A DNA stretch of 64,000 bases, from positions 11,519,570 to 11,583,569 of the forward strand of contig OZ012695.1 in the NCBI GenBank assembly GCA_963942565.1. The letters are read 5' to 3'. The notes under the pieces were generated by a model. The model had not been told where the DNA came from. It saw only the letters and a program-made list of their open reading frames with translations, and searched no databases. Each line of letters begins with the position of its first letter. Position 1 is the first letter of the stretch. Positions 23,002 to 36,432 of this stretch are shown in pieces. The stretch is from Maea johnstoni. Its lineage: Eukaryota; Annelida; Polychaeta; Spionida; Magelonidae. The position numbers and the translations under genes are program-made.

Positions 23002-24103
23002 ATTTGCTTACGACTTTTTAGAGACCAAATGCATCTCAAACTGGAAGTGTCCCACCATCATGCCTTACTCTCTTTATTTCTTGTTCCTCCTGCCAAGGAA
23101 ATACTCTAGAATAATGCCAAGGCTCAGGGATCTGTCCACAAGTCAGCCTATACACTCTTGGCAGTCATGTTCTCGTCCTTTGGCTTAGCACCACATTTCA
23201 GTGCTGCCATCTATTCGCAGCTAGCAGAAGTGCTACCACCTCGTATCTCGCTGCCAAACTCTGGACTGTCCATGGTCTTATGGGGTTAAGTTGTGAATAT
23301 CCAGTCGTTTAAAATGTTTCAAAGCCTACACCCTCATCCTCATAATAGAACCAACTGTGACTGTCTAGGCCATCGGTGAGCAGAGCATTTAAGGTACCAC
23401 TTACGGTATCTCCAAACCTCACATAGGCTTGCAAACAGAAAGAAAAGATTTTGGCTTTTGATTTTCTCGATATTGAATTTCACCAAATCGAGGGCGCTTT
23501 AAAGTAGCACTTTGGGCATCAAGTCTTATCGGATTTGCTTGAAACGTTGGATCTAAATAGCTAATAGTATTACAAATATAAATAGTTAGATTATGCAATC
23601 TAGAAGTTTAAAAATATGCCTTTTTCTCATTTTCAATAAAAAATCGGAAAGAAATGGTCATGCAATTTGAACACAGCAAAAAGTACAGAAAGTGCGATAG
23701 TTTTCCCTCTGTTTTGATATTTTTCTTCAGATTAATGGAATTTGATGGTCGGCAAGTGTGGATAGCATCTCTGTTTGATAACACTATGCATGTTTTTAAT
23801 GTGTTTACCCCAAATATTTACAACCTGCAAGGAGCTTACATTTATGATTCTCAATGTTTTCTCAATTAAAAGACCTTTCAGGCAATATATACTTTATATA
23901 GGCCAAGAAGTCAAATTAAAGCAGGGTAGAGGAAAAACCAGGCCCAAAAAATGATCCCCGTAAGCTACGTTAAAAGTATTATAAAAATAATAAATTAATA
24001 ACATAAAACAAAATAAAATGATATAAAGCAACGAAAAATAAAAGTGGGAAGCATGTCCATGTATGTTATAAGATAAACATTAAAAAAAAATTAAAAAGAG
24101 AGG

Positions 24104-24222
24104 AGCCTACAACACACAGTATTCAAAGGCGGTCACCCATCCAAGTACTAACTGCGCTCGATGTTGCTTAACTTCGGTGATCGGACGAGAACCGGTGCAT
24201 TCAACATGATATGGTCGTAGGC
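24104..24222 (-). rRNA. 5S rRNA, copy 20
   Basis: G97U and G98U, T5. Duplicate of copy 15. Its upstream spacer leads into the 2,441-bp dimer block. Confidence 0.94.
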
Positions 24223-25321
24223 ATATGCTAACGACTTTTTAGAGACCAAATGCATCTCAAACAGGAAGTGTCCCAACATCATGCCTTACTCTCTTTATTT
24301 CCTGTTTCTCCTGCCCAGGAAATACTCTAGAATAACGCCAAGGCTCAGGGATCTGTCCACACGTCAGCCTATACACTCTTGGCAGTCATGTTCTCGTCCT
24401 TTGGCTTAGCACCACATTTCAGTGCTGCCATCTATTCGCAGCTAGCAGAAGTGCTACCACCTCGTATCTCGCTGCCAAACTCTGGACTGTCCATGGTCTT
24501 ATGGGGTTAAGTTGTGAATATCCAGTCGTTTAAAATGTTTCAAAGCCTACATCCTCATAATAGAACCAACTGTGACTGTCTAGGCCATCGGTGAGCAGAG
24601 CATTGAAGGTACCACTGACGGTATCTCCAAACCTCACATAGGCTTGCACACAGAAAGGAAAGATTTTGGCTTTTAATTTTCTCGATATTGAATTTCACCA
24701 AATCGAGGGCGCTTTAAAGTAGCACTTTGGGCATCAAGTCTTATCGGATTTGCTTGAAACGTTGGATCTAAATAGCTAATAGTATTACAAATATAAATAG
24801 TTAGAATATGCAATCTAGAAGTTTAGAAATATGCCTTTTTCTCATTTTCAATGAAAAATCGGAAAGAAATGGTCATGCAATTTGAACACAGCAAAAAGTA
24901 GAGGAAGTGCGATAGTTTTCTCCCTGTTTTGATATTTTCTCCAGATGAATGGAATTTGATGGTCGACAAGTGTGGATAGCATCTCTGTTTGATAACACTA
25001 TGCATGTTTTTAATGTGTTTACCCCAAATATTTACAACCTGCAAGGAGCTTACATTTATGATTCTCAATGTTTTCTCAATTAAAAGACCTTTCAGGCAAT
25101 ATATACTTTATATAGGCCAAGGTGTCAAATTAAAGCAGGGTAGAGGAAAAACCAGGCCCAAAAAATGATCCCCGTAAGCTACGTTAAAAGTATTATAAAA
25201 ACAATAAATTAATAAAATAAACCAAAATAAAATGATATAAAGCAACGAAAAATAAAAGTGGGAAGCATGGCCATGTATGTTATAAGATAAACATTAAAAA
25301 AAATATTTTTTAAAAGAGAGG

Positions 25322-25440
25322 AGCCTACAACACACAGTATTCCCAGGCGGTCACCCATCCAAGTACTAACTGCGCTCGATGTTGCTTAACTTCGGTGATC
25401 GGACGAGAACCGGTGCATTCAACATGATATGGTAGTAGGC
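25322..25440 (-). rRNA. 5S rRNA, copy 21
   Basis: G7U (GCCTACTACC) gives a U-U clash with nt 112 in helix I, so folding may be slightly weakened. T4 terminator. The other members of its dimer class (23, 25, 27) do not have the change. Confidence 0.95.
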
Positions 25441-26544
25441 ATATGCTAACGACTTTTTAGAGACCAAATGCATCTCAAACAGGAAGTGTCCCAACATCAT
25501 GCCTTACTCTCTTTATTTCCTGTTTCTCCTGCCCAGGAAATACTCTAGAATAACGCCAAGGCTCAGGGATCTGTCCACACGTCAGCCTATACACTCTTGG
25601 CAGTCATGTTCTCGTCCTTTGGCTTAGCACCACATTTCAGTGCTGCCATCTATTCGCAGCTTGCAGAAGTGCTACCACCTCGTATCTCGCTGCCAAACTC
25701 TGGACTGTCCATGGTCTAATGGGGTTAAGTTGTGAATATCCAGTCGTTTAAAATGTTTCAAAGCCTACACCCTCATCCTCATAATAGAACCAACTGTGAC
25801 TGTCTAGGCCATCGGTGAGCAGAGCATTTAAGGTACCACTTATGGTATCTCCAAACCTCACATAGGCTTGCAAACAGAAAGAAAAGATTTTGGCTTTTGA
25901 TTTTCTCGATATTGAATTTCACCAAATCGAGGGCGCTTTAAAGTAGCACTTTGGGCATCAAGTCTTATCGGATTTGCTTGAAACGTTGGATCTAAATAGC
26001 TAATAGTATTACAAATATAAATAATTAGATTATGCAATCTAGAAGTTTAAAAATATGCCTTTTTCTCATTCTCAATAAAAAATCGGAAAGAAATGGTCAT
26101 GCAATTTGAACACAGCAAAAAGTAGAGAAAGTGCGATAGTTTTCCCTCTGTTTTGATATTTTCTCCAGATTAATGGAATTTGACTGTCGGCAAGTGTGGA
26201 TAGCATCTCTGTTTGATAACACTATGCATGTTTTTAATGTGTTTACCCCAAATATTTACAACCTGCAAGGAGCTTACATTTATGATTCTCAATGTTTTCT
26301 CAATTAAAAGACCTTTCAGGCAATATATACTTTATATAGGCCAAGAAGTCAAATTAAAGCAGGGTAGAGGAAAAACCAGGCCCAAAAAATGATCCCCATA
26401 AGCTACGTTAAAAGTATTATAAAAACAATAAATTAATAAAATAAAACAAAATAAAATGATATAAAGCAACGAAAAATAAAAGTGGGAAGCATGGCAATGT
26501 ATGTTATAAGAAAAACAATAAAAAATTTTTTTTAAAGAGAGAGG

Positions 26545-26663
26545 AGCCTACAACACACAGTATTCCCAGGCGGTCACCCATCCAAGTACTAACTGCGCTC
26601 GATGTTGCTTAACTTCGGTGATCGGACGAGAACCGGTGCTTTCAACATGATATGGTCGTAGGC
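26545..26663 (-). rRNA. 5S rRNA, copy 22
   Basis: U24A. Only T3 after the core, with an extra GA in the flank (aaagagagagg). A longer T run follows about 20 nt on. Confidence 0.96.
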
Positions 26664-27762
26664 ATATGCTAACGACTTTTTAGAGACCAAATGCATCTCA
26701 AACAGGAAGTGTCCCAACATCATGCCTTACTCTCTTTATTTCCTGTTTCTCCTGCCCAGGAAATACTCTAGAATAACGCCAAGGCTCAGGGATCTGTCCA
26801 CACGTCAGCCTATACACTCTTGGCAGTCATGTTCTCGTCCTTTGGCTTAGCACCACATTTCAGTGCTGCCATCTATTCGCAGCTAGCAGAAGTGCTACCA
26901 CCTCGTATCTCGCTGCCAAACTCTGGACTGTCCATGGTCTTATGGGGTTAAGTTGTGAATATCCAGTCGTTTAAAATGTTTCAAAGCCTACATCCTCATA
27001 ATAGAACCAACTGTGACTGTCTAGGCCATCGGTGAGCAGAGCATTGAAGGTACCACTGACGGTATCTCCAAACCTCACATAGGCTTGCACACAGAAAGGA
27101 AAGATTTTGGCTTTTAATTTTCTCGATATTGAATTTCACCAAATCGAGGGCGCTTTAAAGTAGCACTTTGGGCATCAAGTCTTATCGGATTTGCTTGAAA
27201 CGTTGGATCTAAATAGCTAATAGTATTACAAATATAAATAGTTAGAATATGCAATCTAGAAGTTTAGAAATATGCCTTTTTCTCATTTTCAATGAAAAAT
27301 CGGAAAGAAATGGTCATGCAATTTGAACACAGCAAAAAGTAGAGGAAGTGCGATAGTTTTCTCCCTGTTTTGATATTTTCTCCAGATGAATGGAATTTGA
27401 TGGTCGACAAGTGTGGATAGCATCTCTGTTTGATAACACTATGCATGTTTTTAATGTGTTTACCCCAAATATTTACAACCTGCAAGGAGCTTACATTTAT
27501 GATTCTCAATGTTTTCTCAATTAAAAGACCTTTCAGGCAATATATACTTTATATAGGCCAAGGTGTCAAATTAAAGCAGGGTAGAGGAAAAACCAGGCCC
27601 AAAAAATGATCCCCGTAAGCTACGTTAAAAGTATTATAAAAATAATAAATTAATAAAATAAACCAAAATAAAATGATATAAAGCAACGAAAAATAAAAGT
27701 GGGAAGCATGGCCATGTATGTTATAAGATAAACATTAAAAAAAATATTTTTTAAAAGAGAGG

Positions 27763-27881
27763 AGCCTACAACACACAGTATTCCCAGGCGGTCACCCATC
27801 CAAGTACTAACTGCGCTCGATGTTGCTTAACTTCGGTGATCGGACGAGAACCGGTGCATTCAACATGATATGGTCGTAGGC
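27763..27881 (-). rRNA. 5S rRNA, copy 23
   Basis: Consensus core, T4. Dimer partner of copy 22. Confidence 0.97.
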
Positions 27882-28985
27882 ATATGCTAACGACTTTTTA
27901 GAGACCAAATGCATCTCAAACAGGAAGTGTCCCAACATCATGCCTTACTCTCTTTATTTCCTGTTTCTCCTGCCCAGGAAATACTCTAGAATAACGCCAA
28001 GGCTCAGGGATCTGTCCACACGTCAGCCTATACACTCTTGGCAGTCATGTTCTCGTCCTTTGGCTTAGCACCACATTTCAGTGCTGCCATCTATTCGCAG
28101 CTTGCAGAAGTGCTACCACCTCGTATCTCGCTGCCAAACTCTGGACTGTCCATGGTCTAATGGGGTTAAGTTGTGAATATCCAGTCGTTTAAAATGTTTC
28201 AAAGCCTACACCCTCATCCTCATAATAGAACCAACTGTGACTGTCTAGGCCATCGGTGAGCAGAGCATTTAAGGTACCACTTATGGTATCTCCAAACCTC
28301 ACATAGGCTTGCAAACAGAAAGAAAAGATTTTGGCTTTTGATTTTCTCGATATTGAATTTCACCAAATCGAGGGCGCTTTAAAGTAGCACTTTGGGCATC
28401 AAGTCTTATCGGATTTGCTTGAAACGTTGGATCTAAATAGCTAATAGTATTACAAATATAAATAATTAGATTATGCAATCTAGAAGTTTAAAAATATGCC
28501 TTTTTCTCATTCTCAATAAAAAATCGGAAAGAAATGGTCATGCAATTTGAACACAGCAAAAAGTAGAGAAAGTGCGATAGTTTTCCCTCTGTTTTGATAT
28601 TTTCTCCAGATTAATGGAATTTGACTGTCGGCAAGTGTGGATAGCATCTCTGTTTGATAACACTATGCATGTTTTGAATGTGTTTACCCCAAATATTTAC
28701 AACCTGCAAGGAGCTTACATTTATGATTCTCAATGTTTTCTCAATTAAAAGACCTTTCAGGCAATATATACTTTATATAGGCCAAGAAGTCAAATTAAAG
28801 CAGGGTAGAGGAAAAACCAGGCCCAAAAAATGATCCCCATAAGCTACGTTAAAAGTATTATAAAAACAATAAATTAATAAAATAAAACAAAATAAAATGA
28901 TATAAAGCAACGAAAAATAAAAGTGGGAAGCATGGCAATGTATGTTATAAGAAAAACAATAAAAAATTTTTTTTAAAGAGAGAGG

Positions 28986-29104
28986 AGCCTACAACACACA
29001 GTATTCCCAGGCGGTCACCCATCCAAGTACTAACTGCGCTCGATGTTGCTTAACTTCGGTGATCGGACGAGAACCGGTGCTTTCAACATGATATGGTCGT
29101 AGGC
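28986..29104 (-). rRNA. 5S rRNA, copy 24
   Basis: U24A, T3 terminator. Same class as copy 22. Confidence 0.96.
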
Positions 29105-30203
29105 ATATGCTAACGACTTTTTAGAGACCAAATGCATCTCAAACAGGAAGTGTCCCAACATCATGCCTTACTCTCTTTATTTCCTGTTTCTCCTGCCCAG
29201 GAAATACTCTAGAATAACGCCAAGGCTCAGGGATCTGTCCACACGTCAGCCTATACACTCTTGGCAGTCATGTTCTCGTCCTTTGGCTTAGCACCACATT
29301 TCAGTGCTGCCATCTATTCGCAGCTAGCAGAAGTGCTACCACCTCGTATCTCGCTGCCAAACTCTGGACTGTCCATGGTCTTATGGGGTTAAGTTGTGAA
29401 TATCCAGTCGTTTAAAATGTTTCAAAGCCTACATCCTCATAATAGAACCAACTGTGACTGTCTAGGCCATCGGTGAGCAGAGCATTGAAGGTACCACTGA
29501 CGGTATCTCCAAACCTCACATAGGCTTGCACACAGAAAGGAAAGATTTTGGCTTTTAATTTTCTCGATATTGAATTTCACCAAATCGAGGGCGCTTTAAA
29601 GTAGCACTTTGGGCATCAAGTCTTATCGGATTTGCTTGAAACGTTGGATCTAAATAGCTAATAGTATTACAAATATAAATAGTTAGAATATGCAATCTAG
29701 AAGTTTAGAAATATGCCTTTTTCTCATTTTCAATGAAAAATCGGAAAGAAATGGTCATGCAATTTGAACACAGCAAAAAGTAGAGGAAGTGCGATAGTTT
29801 TCTCCCTGTTTTGATATTTTCTCCAGATGAATGGAATTTGATGGTCGACAAGTGTGGATAGCATCTCTGTTTGATAACACTATGCATGTTTTTAATGTGT
29901 TTACCCCAAATATTTACAACCTGCAAGGAGCTTACATTTATGATTCTCAATGTTTTCTCAATTAAAAGACCTTTCAGGCAATATATACTTTATATAGGCC
30001 AAGGTGTCAAATTAAAGCAGGGTAGAGGAAAAACCAGGCCCAAAAAATGATCCCCGTAAGCTACGTTAAAAGTATTATAAAAATAATAAATTAATAAAAT
30101 AAACCAAAATAAAATGATATAAAGCAACGAAAAATAAAAGTGGGAAGCATGGCCATGTATGTTATAAGATAAACATTAAAAAAAATATTTTTTAAAAGAG
30201 AGG

Positions 30204-30322
30204 AGCCTACAACACACAGTATTCCCAGGCGGTCACCCATCCAAGTACTAACTGCGCTCGATGTTGCTTAACTTCGGTGATCGGACGAGAACCGGTGCAT
30301 TCAACATGATATGGTCGTAGGC
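30204..30322 (-). rRNA. 5S rRNA, copy 25
   Basis: Consensus core, T4. Confidence 0.97.
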
Positions 30323-31426
30323 ATATGCTAACGACTTTTTAGAGACCAAATGCATCTCAAACAGGAAGTGTCCCAACATCATGCCTTACTCTCTTTATTT
30401 CCTGTTTCTCCTGCCCAGGAAATACTCTAGAATAACGCCAAGGCTCAGGGATCTGTCCACACGTCAGCCTATACACTCTTGGCAGTCATGTTCTCGTCCT
30501 TTGGCTTAGCACCACATTTCAGTGCTGCCATCTATTCGCAGCTTGCAGAAGTGCTACCACCTCGTATCTCGCTGCCAAACTCTGGACTGTCCATGGTCTA
30601 ATGGGGTTAAGTTGTGAATATCCAGTCGTTTAAAATGTTTCAAAGCCTACACCCTCATCCTCATAATAGAACCAACTGTGACTGTCTAGGCCATCGGTGA
30701 GCAGAGCATTTAAGGTACCACTTATGGTATCTCCAAACCTCACATAGGCTTGCAAACAGAAAGAAAAGATTTTGGCTTTTGATTTTCTCGATATTGAATT
30801 TCACCAAATCGAGGGCGCTTTAAAGTAGCACTTTGGGCATCAAGTCTTATCGGATTTGCTTGAAACGTTGGATCTAAATAGCTAATAGTATTACAAATAT
30901 AAATAATTAGATTATGCAATCTAGAAGTTTAAAAATATGCCTTTTTCTCATTCTCAATAAAAAATCGGAAAGAAATGGTCATGCAATTTGAACACAGCAA
31001 AAAGTAGAGAAAGTGCGATAGTTTTCCCTCTGTTTTGATATTTTCTCCAGATTAATGGAATTTGACTGTCGGCAAGTGTGGATAGCATCTCTGTTTGATA
31101 ACACTATGCATGTTTTTAATGTGTTTACCCCAAATATTTACAACCTGCAAGGAGCTTACATTTATGATTCTCAATGTTTTCTCAATTAAAAGACCTTTCA
31201 GGCAATATATACTTTATATAGGCCAAGAAGTCAAATTAAAGCAGGGTAGAGGAAAAACCAGGCCCAAAAAATGATCCCCATAAGCTACGTTAAAAGTATT
31301 ATAAAAATAATAAATTAATAAAATAAAACAAAATAAAATGATATAAAGCAACGAAAAATAAAAGTGGGAAGCATGGCAATGTATGTTATAAGAAAAACAA
31401 TAAAATTTTTTTTTTAAAGAGAGAGG

Positions 31427-31545
31427 AGCCTACAACACACAGTATTCCCAGGCGGTCACCCATCCAAGTACTAACTGCGCTCGATGTTGCTTAACTTCGG
31501 TGATCGGAAGAGAACCGGTGCTTTCAACATGATATGGTCGTAGGC
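31427..31545 (-). rRNA. 5S rRNA, copy 26
   Basis: U24A plus a private G37U in the conserved loop block. T3 terminator. Confidence 0.95.
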
Positions 31546-32644
31546 ATATGCTAACGACTTTTTAGAGACCAAATGCATCTCAAACAGGAAGTGTCCCAAC
31601 ATCATGCCTTACTCTCTTTATTTCCTGTTTCTCCTGCCCAGGAAATACTCTAGAATAACGCCAAGGCTCAGGGATCTGTCCACACGTCAGCCTATACACT
31701 CTTGGCAGTCATGTTCTCGTCCTTTGGCTTAGCACCACATTTCAGTGCTGCCATCTATTCGCAGCTAGCAGAAGTGCTACCACCTCGTATCTCGCTGCCA
31801 AACTCTGGACTGTCCATGGTCTTATGGGGTTAAGTTGTGAATATCCAGTCGTTTAAAATGTGTCAAAGCCTACATCCTCATAATAGAACCAACTGTGACT
31901 GTCTAGGCCATCGGTGAGCAGAGCATTGAAGGTACCACTGACGGTATCTCCAAACCTCACATAGGCTTGCACACAGAAAGGAAAGATTTTGGCTTTTAAT
32001 TTTCTCGATATTTAATTTCACCAAATCGAGGGCGCTTTAAAGTAGCACTTTGGGCATCAAGTCTTATCGGATTTGCTTGAAACGTTGGATCTAAATAGCT
32101 AATAGTATTACAAATATAAATAGTTAGAATATGCAATCTAGAAGTTTAGAAATATGCCTTTTTCTCATTTTCAATGAAAAATCGGAAAGAAATGGTCATG
32201 CAATTTGAACACAGCAAAAAGTAGAGGAAGTGCGATAGTTTTCTCTCTGTTTTGATATTTTCTCCAGATGAATGGAATTTGATGGTCGACAAGTGTGGAT
32301 AGCATCTCTGTTTGATAACACTATGCATGTTTTTAATGTGTTTACCCCAAATATTTACAACCTGCAAGGAGCTTACATTTATGATTCTCAATGTTTTCTC
32401 AATTAAAAGACCTTTCAGGCAATATATACTTTATATAGGCCAAGGTGTCAAATTAAAGCAGGGTAGAGGAAAAACCAGGCCCAAAAAATGATCCCCGTAA
32501 GCTACGTTAAAAGTATTATAAAAATAATAAATTAATAAAATAAACCAAAATAAAATGATATAAAGCAACGAAAAATAAAAGTGGGAAGCATGGCCATGTA
32601 TGTTATAAGATAAACATTAAAAAAAATATTTTTTAAAAGAGAGG

Positions 32645-32763
32645 AGCCTACAACACACAGTATTCCCAGGCGGTCACCCATCCAAGTACTAACTGCGCTC
32701 GATGTTGCTTAACTTCGGTGATCGGACGAGAACCGGTGCATTCAACATGATATGGTCGTAGGC
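32645..32763 (-). rRNA. 5S rRNA, copy 27
   Basis: Consensus core, T4. End of the 2,441-bp dimer block. Aligns with copy 34 at 8549 bp. Confidence 0.97.
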
Positions 32764-33866
32764 ATTTGCTTAAGACTTTTTAGAGACCAAATGCATCTCA
32801 AACAGGAAGTGTCCCAACATCATGCCTTACTCTCTTTATTTCCTGTTTCTCCTGCCCAGGAAATACTCTAGAATAACGCCAAGGCTGAGGGATCTGTCCA
32901 CACGTCAGCCTATACACTCTTGGCAGTCATGTTCTCGTCCTTTGGCTTAGCACCACATTTCAGTGCTGCCATCTATTCGCAGCTTGCAGAAGTGCTACCA
33001 CCTCGTATCTCGCTGCCAAACTCCGGACTGTCCATGGTCTAATGGGGTTAAGTTGTGAATATCCAGTCGTTTAAAATGTTTCAAAGCCTACACCCTCATC
33101 CTCATAATAGAACCAACTGTGACTGTCTAGGCCATCGGTGAGCAGAGCATTTAAGGTACCACTTATGGTATCTCCAAACCTCACATAGGCTTGCAAACAG
33201 AAAGAAAAGATTTTGGCTTTTGATTTTCTCGATATTGAATTTCACCAAATCGAGGGCGCTTTAAAGTAGCACTTTGGGCATCAAGTCTTATCGGATTTGC
33301 TTGAAACGTTGGATCTAAATAGCTAATAGTATTACAAATATAAATAATTAGATTATGCAATCTAGAAGTTTAAAAATATGCCTTTTTCTCATTCTCAATA
33401 AAAAATCGGAAAGAAATGGTCATGCAATTTGAACACAGCAAAAAGTAGAGAAAGTGCGATAGTTTTCCCTCTGTTTTGATATTTTCTCCAGATTAATGGA
33501 ATTTGACTGTCGGCAAGTGTGGATAGCATCTCTGTTTGATAAAACCTATGCATGTTTTAATGTGTTTACCCCAAATATTTACAACCTGCAAGGAGCTTAC
33601 ATTTATGATTCTCAATGTTTTCTCAATTAAAAGACCTTTCAGGCAATATATACTTTATATAGGCCAAGAAGTCAAATTAAAGCAGGGTAGAGGAAAAACC
33701 AGGCCCAAAAAATGATCCCCATAAGCTACGTTAAAAGTATTATATAAATAATAAATTAATAAAATAAAACAAAATAAAATGATATAAAGCAACGAAAAAT
33801 AAAAGTGGGAAGCATGGCCATGTATGTTATAAGATAAACATTAAAAAAAAAAATTAAAAAGAGAGG

Positions 33867-33985
33867 AGCCTACAAGACACAGTATTCCCAGGCGGTCACC
33901 CATCCAAGTACTAACTGCGCTCGATGTTGCTTAACTTCGGTGATCGGACGAGAACCGGTGCATTCAACATGATATGGTCGTAGGC
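33867..33985 (-). rRNA. 5S rRNA, copy 28
   Basis: G110C, which breaks the C9-G110 pair of helix I. Shared only with copy 35. T5. Confidence 0.95.
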
Positions 33986-35090
33986 ATTTGCTTACGACTT
34001 TTTAGAGACCAAATGCATCTCAAACTGGAAGTGTCCCACCATCATGCCTTACTCTCTTTATTTCTTGTTTCTCCTGCCAAGGAAATACTCTAGAATAACG
34101 CCAAGGCTCAGGGATCTGTCCACAAGTCAGCCTATACACTCTTGGCAGTCATGTTCTCGTCCTTTGGCTTAGCACCACATTTCAGTGCTGCCATCTATTC
34201 GCAGCTAGCAGAAGTGCTACCACCTCGTATCTCGCTGCCAAACTCTGGACTGTCCATGGTCTTATGGTGTTAAGTTGTGAATATCCAGTCGTTTAAAATG
34301 TTTCAAAGCCTACACCCTCATCCTCATAATAGAACCAACTGTGACTGTCTAGGCCATCGGTGAGCAGAGCATTTAAGGTACCACTTATGGTATCTCCAAA
34401 CCTCACATAGGCTTGCAAACAGAAAGAAAAGATTTTGGCTTTTGATTTTCTCGATATTGAATTTCACCAAATCGAGGGCGCTTTAAAGTAGCACTTTGGG
34501 CATCAAGTCTTATCGGATTTGCTTGAAACGTTGGATCTAAATAGCTAATAGTATTACAAATATAAATAGTTAGATTATGCAATCTAGAAGTTTAAAAATA
34601 TGCCTTTTTCTCATTCTCAATAAAAAAATCGGAAAGAAATGGTCATGCAATTTGAACACAGCAAAAAGTAGAGAAAGTGCGATAGTTTTCCCTCTGTTTT
34701 GATATTTTCTCCAGATTAATGGAATTTGATGGTCGGCAAGTGTGGATAGCATCTCTGTTTGATAACACTATGCATGTTTTTAATGTGTTTACCCCAAATA
34801 TTTACAACCTGCAAGGAGCTTACATTTATGATTCTCAATGTTTTCTCAATTAAAAGACCTTTCAGGCAATATATACTTTATATAGGCCAAGAAGTCAAAT
34901 TAAAGCAGGGTAGAGGAAAAACCAGGCCCAAAAGAAAATCCCCGTAAGCTACGTTAAAAGTATTATATAAATAATAAATTAATAAAATAAAACAAAATAA
35001 AATGATATAAAGCAACGAAAAATAAAAGTGGGAAGCATGGCCATGTATGTTATATGATAAACATTAAAAAAAAAGATTTAAAAAGAGAGG

Positions 35091-35209
35091 AGCCTACAAC
35101 ACACAGTATTCCCAGGCGGTCACCCATCCAAGTACTAACTGCGCTCGATGTTGCTTAACTTCGGTGATCGGACGAGAACCGGTGCATTCAACATGATATG
35201 GTCGTAGGC
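35091..35209 (-). rRNA. 5S rRNA, copy 29
   Basis: Consensus core, T5. Confidence 0.97.
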
Positions 35210-36313
35210 ATTTGCTTAAGACTTTTTAGAGACCAAATGCATCTCAAACAGGAAGTGTCCCAACATCATGCCTTACTCTCTTTATTTCCTGTTTCTCCTG
35301 CCCAGGAAATACTCTAGAATAACGCCAAGGCTCAGGGATCTGTCCACACGTCAGCCTATACACTCTTGGCAGTCATGTTCTCGTCCTTTGGCTTAGCACC
35401 ACATTTCAGTGCTGCCATCTATTCGCAGCTTGCAGAAGTGCTACCACCTCGTATCTCGCTGCCAAACTCTGGACTGTCCATGGTCTAATGGGGTTAAGTT
35501 GTGAATATCCAGTCGTTTAAAATGTTTCAAAGCCTACACCCTCATCCGCATAATAGAACCAACTGTGACTGTCTAGGCCATCGGTGAGCAGAGCATTTAA
35601 GGTACCACTTATGGTATCTCCAAACCTCACATAGGCTTGCAAACAGAAAGAAAAGATTTTGGCTTTTGATTTTCTCGATATTGAATTTCACCAAATCGAG
35701 GGCGCTTTAAAGTAGCACTTTGGGCATCAAGTCTTATCGGATTTGCTTGAAACGTTGGATCTAAATAGCTAATAGTATTACAAATATAAATAATTAGATT
35801 ATGCAATCTAGAAGTTTAAAAATATGCCTTTTTCTCATTCTCAATAAAAAATCGGAAAGAAATGGTCATGCAATTTGAACACAGCAAAAAGTAGAGAAAG
35901 TGCGATAGTTTTCCCTCTGTTTTGATATTTTCTCCAGATTAATGGAATTTGACTGTCGGCAAGTGTGGATAGCATCTCTGTTTGATAACACTATGCATGT
36001 TTTTAATGTGTTTACCCCAAATATTTACAACCTGCAAGGAGCTTACATTTATGATTCTCAATGTTTTCTCAATTAAAAGACCTTTCAGGCAATATATACT
36101 TTATATAGGCCAAGAAGTCAAATTAAAGCAGGGTAGAGGAAAAACCAGGCCCAAAAGAAAATCCCCGTAAGCTACGTTAAAAGTATTATATAAATAATAA
36201 ATTAATAAAATAAAACAAAATAAAATGATATAAAGCAACGAAAAATAAAAGTGGGAAGCATGGCCATGTATGTTATATGATAAACATTAAAAAAAAAGAT
36301 TTAAAAAGAGAGG

Positions 36314-36432
36314 AGCCTACAACACACAGTATTCCCAGGCGGTCACCCATCCAAGTACTAACTGCGCTCGATGTTGCTTAACTTCGGTGATCGGACGAGA
36401 ACCGGTGCATTCAACATGATATGGTCGTAGGC
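36314..36432 (-). rRNA. 5S rRNA, copy 30
   Basis: Consensus core, T5. In the 1223-bp monomer run. Confidence 0.97.

Larger units (their letters stand above)
18069..24235. repeat. 6,167-bp duplication, second copy (5S copies 16-20)
   Basis: Direct tandem repeat of the preceding block. Similarity to the first copy continues to about 24,434, where the spacer switches subtype (ctagcag and tcttatgg instead of cttgcag and tctaatgg). That switch marks the right edge of the duplicated homology. Confidence 0.9.
24223..32763. repeat. 2,441-bp dimer repeat, about 3.5 copies (5S copies 21-27)
   Basis: Two unit types alternate. 5S copies 21, 23, 25 and 27 are exactly 2441 bp apart, and so are copies 20, 22, 24 and 26. 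One type has gcattgaagg, cttgcacacag and a T4 terminator after its 5S. The other has gcatttaagg, cttgcaaacag, U24A in its 5S and a T3 terminator. Confidence 0.9.
31900..35085. repeat. Three-unit segment recurring 8,549 bp downstream (first copy)
   Basis: 5S copies 27 and 28 correspond to copies 34 and 35 at exactly 8549 bp, and copy 29 to copy 36 at 8550 bp. Copies 28 and 35 share the rare G110C change and both have ttcttgtttctcc and ttatggtgtt in the following spacer. Confidence 0.75.
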
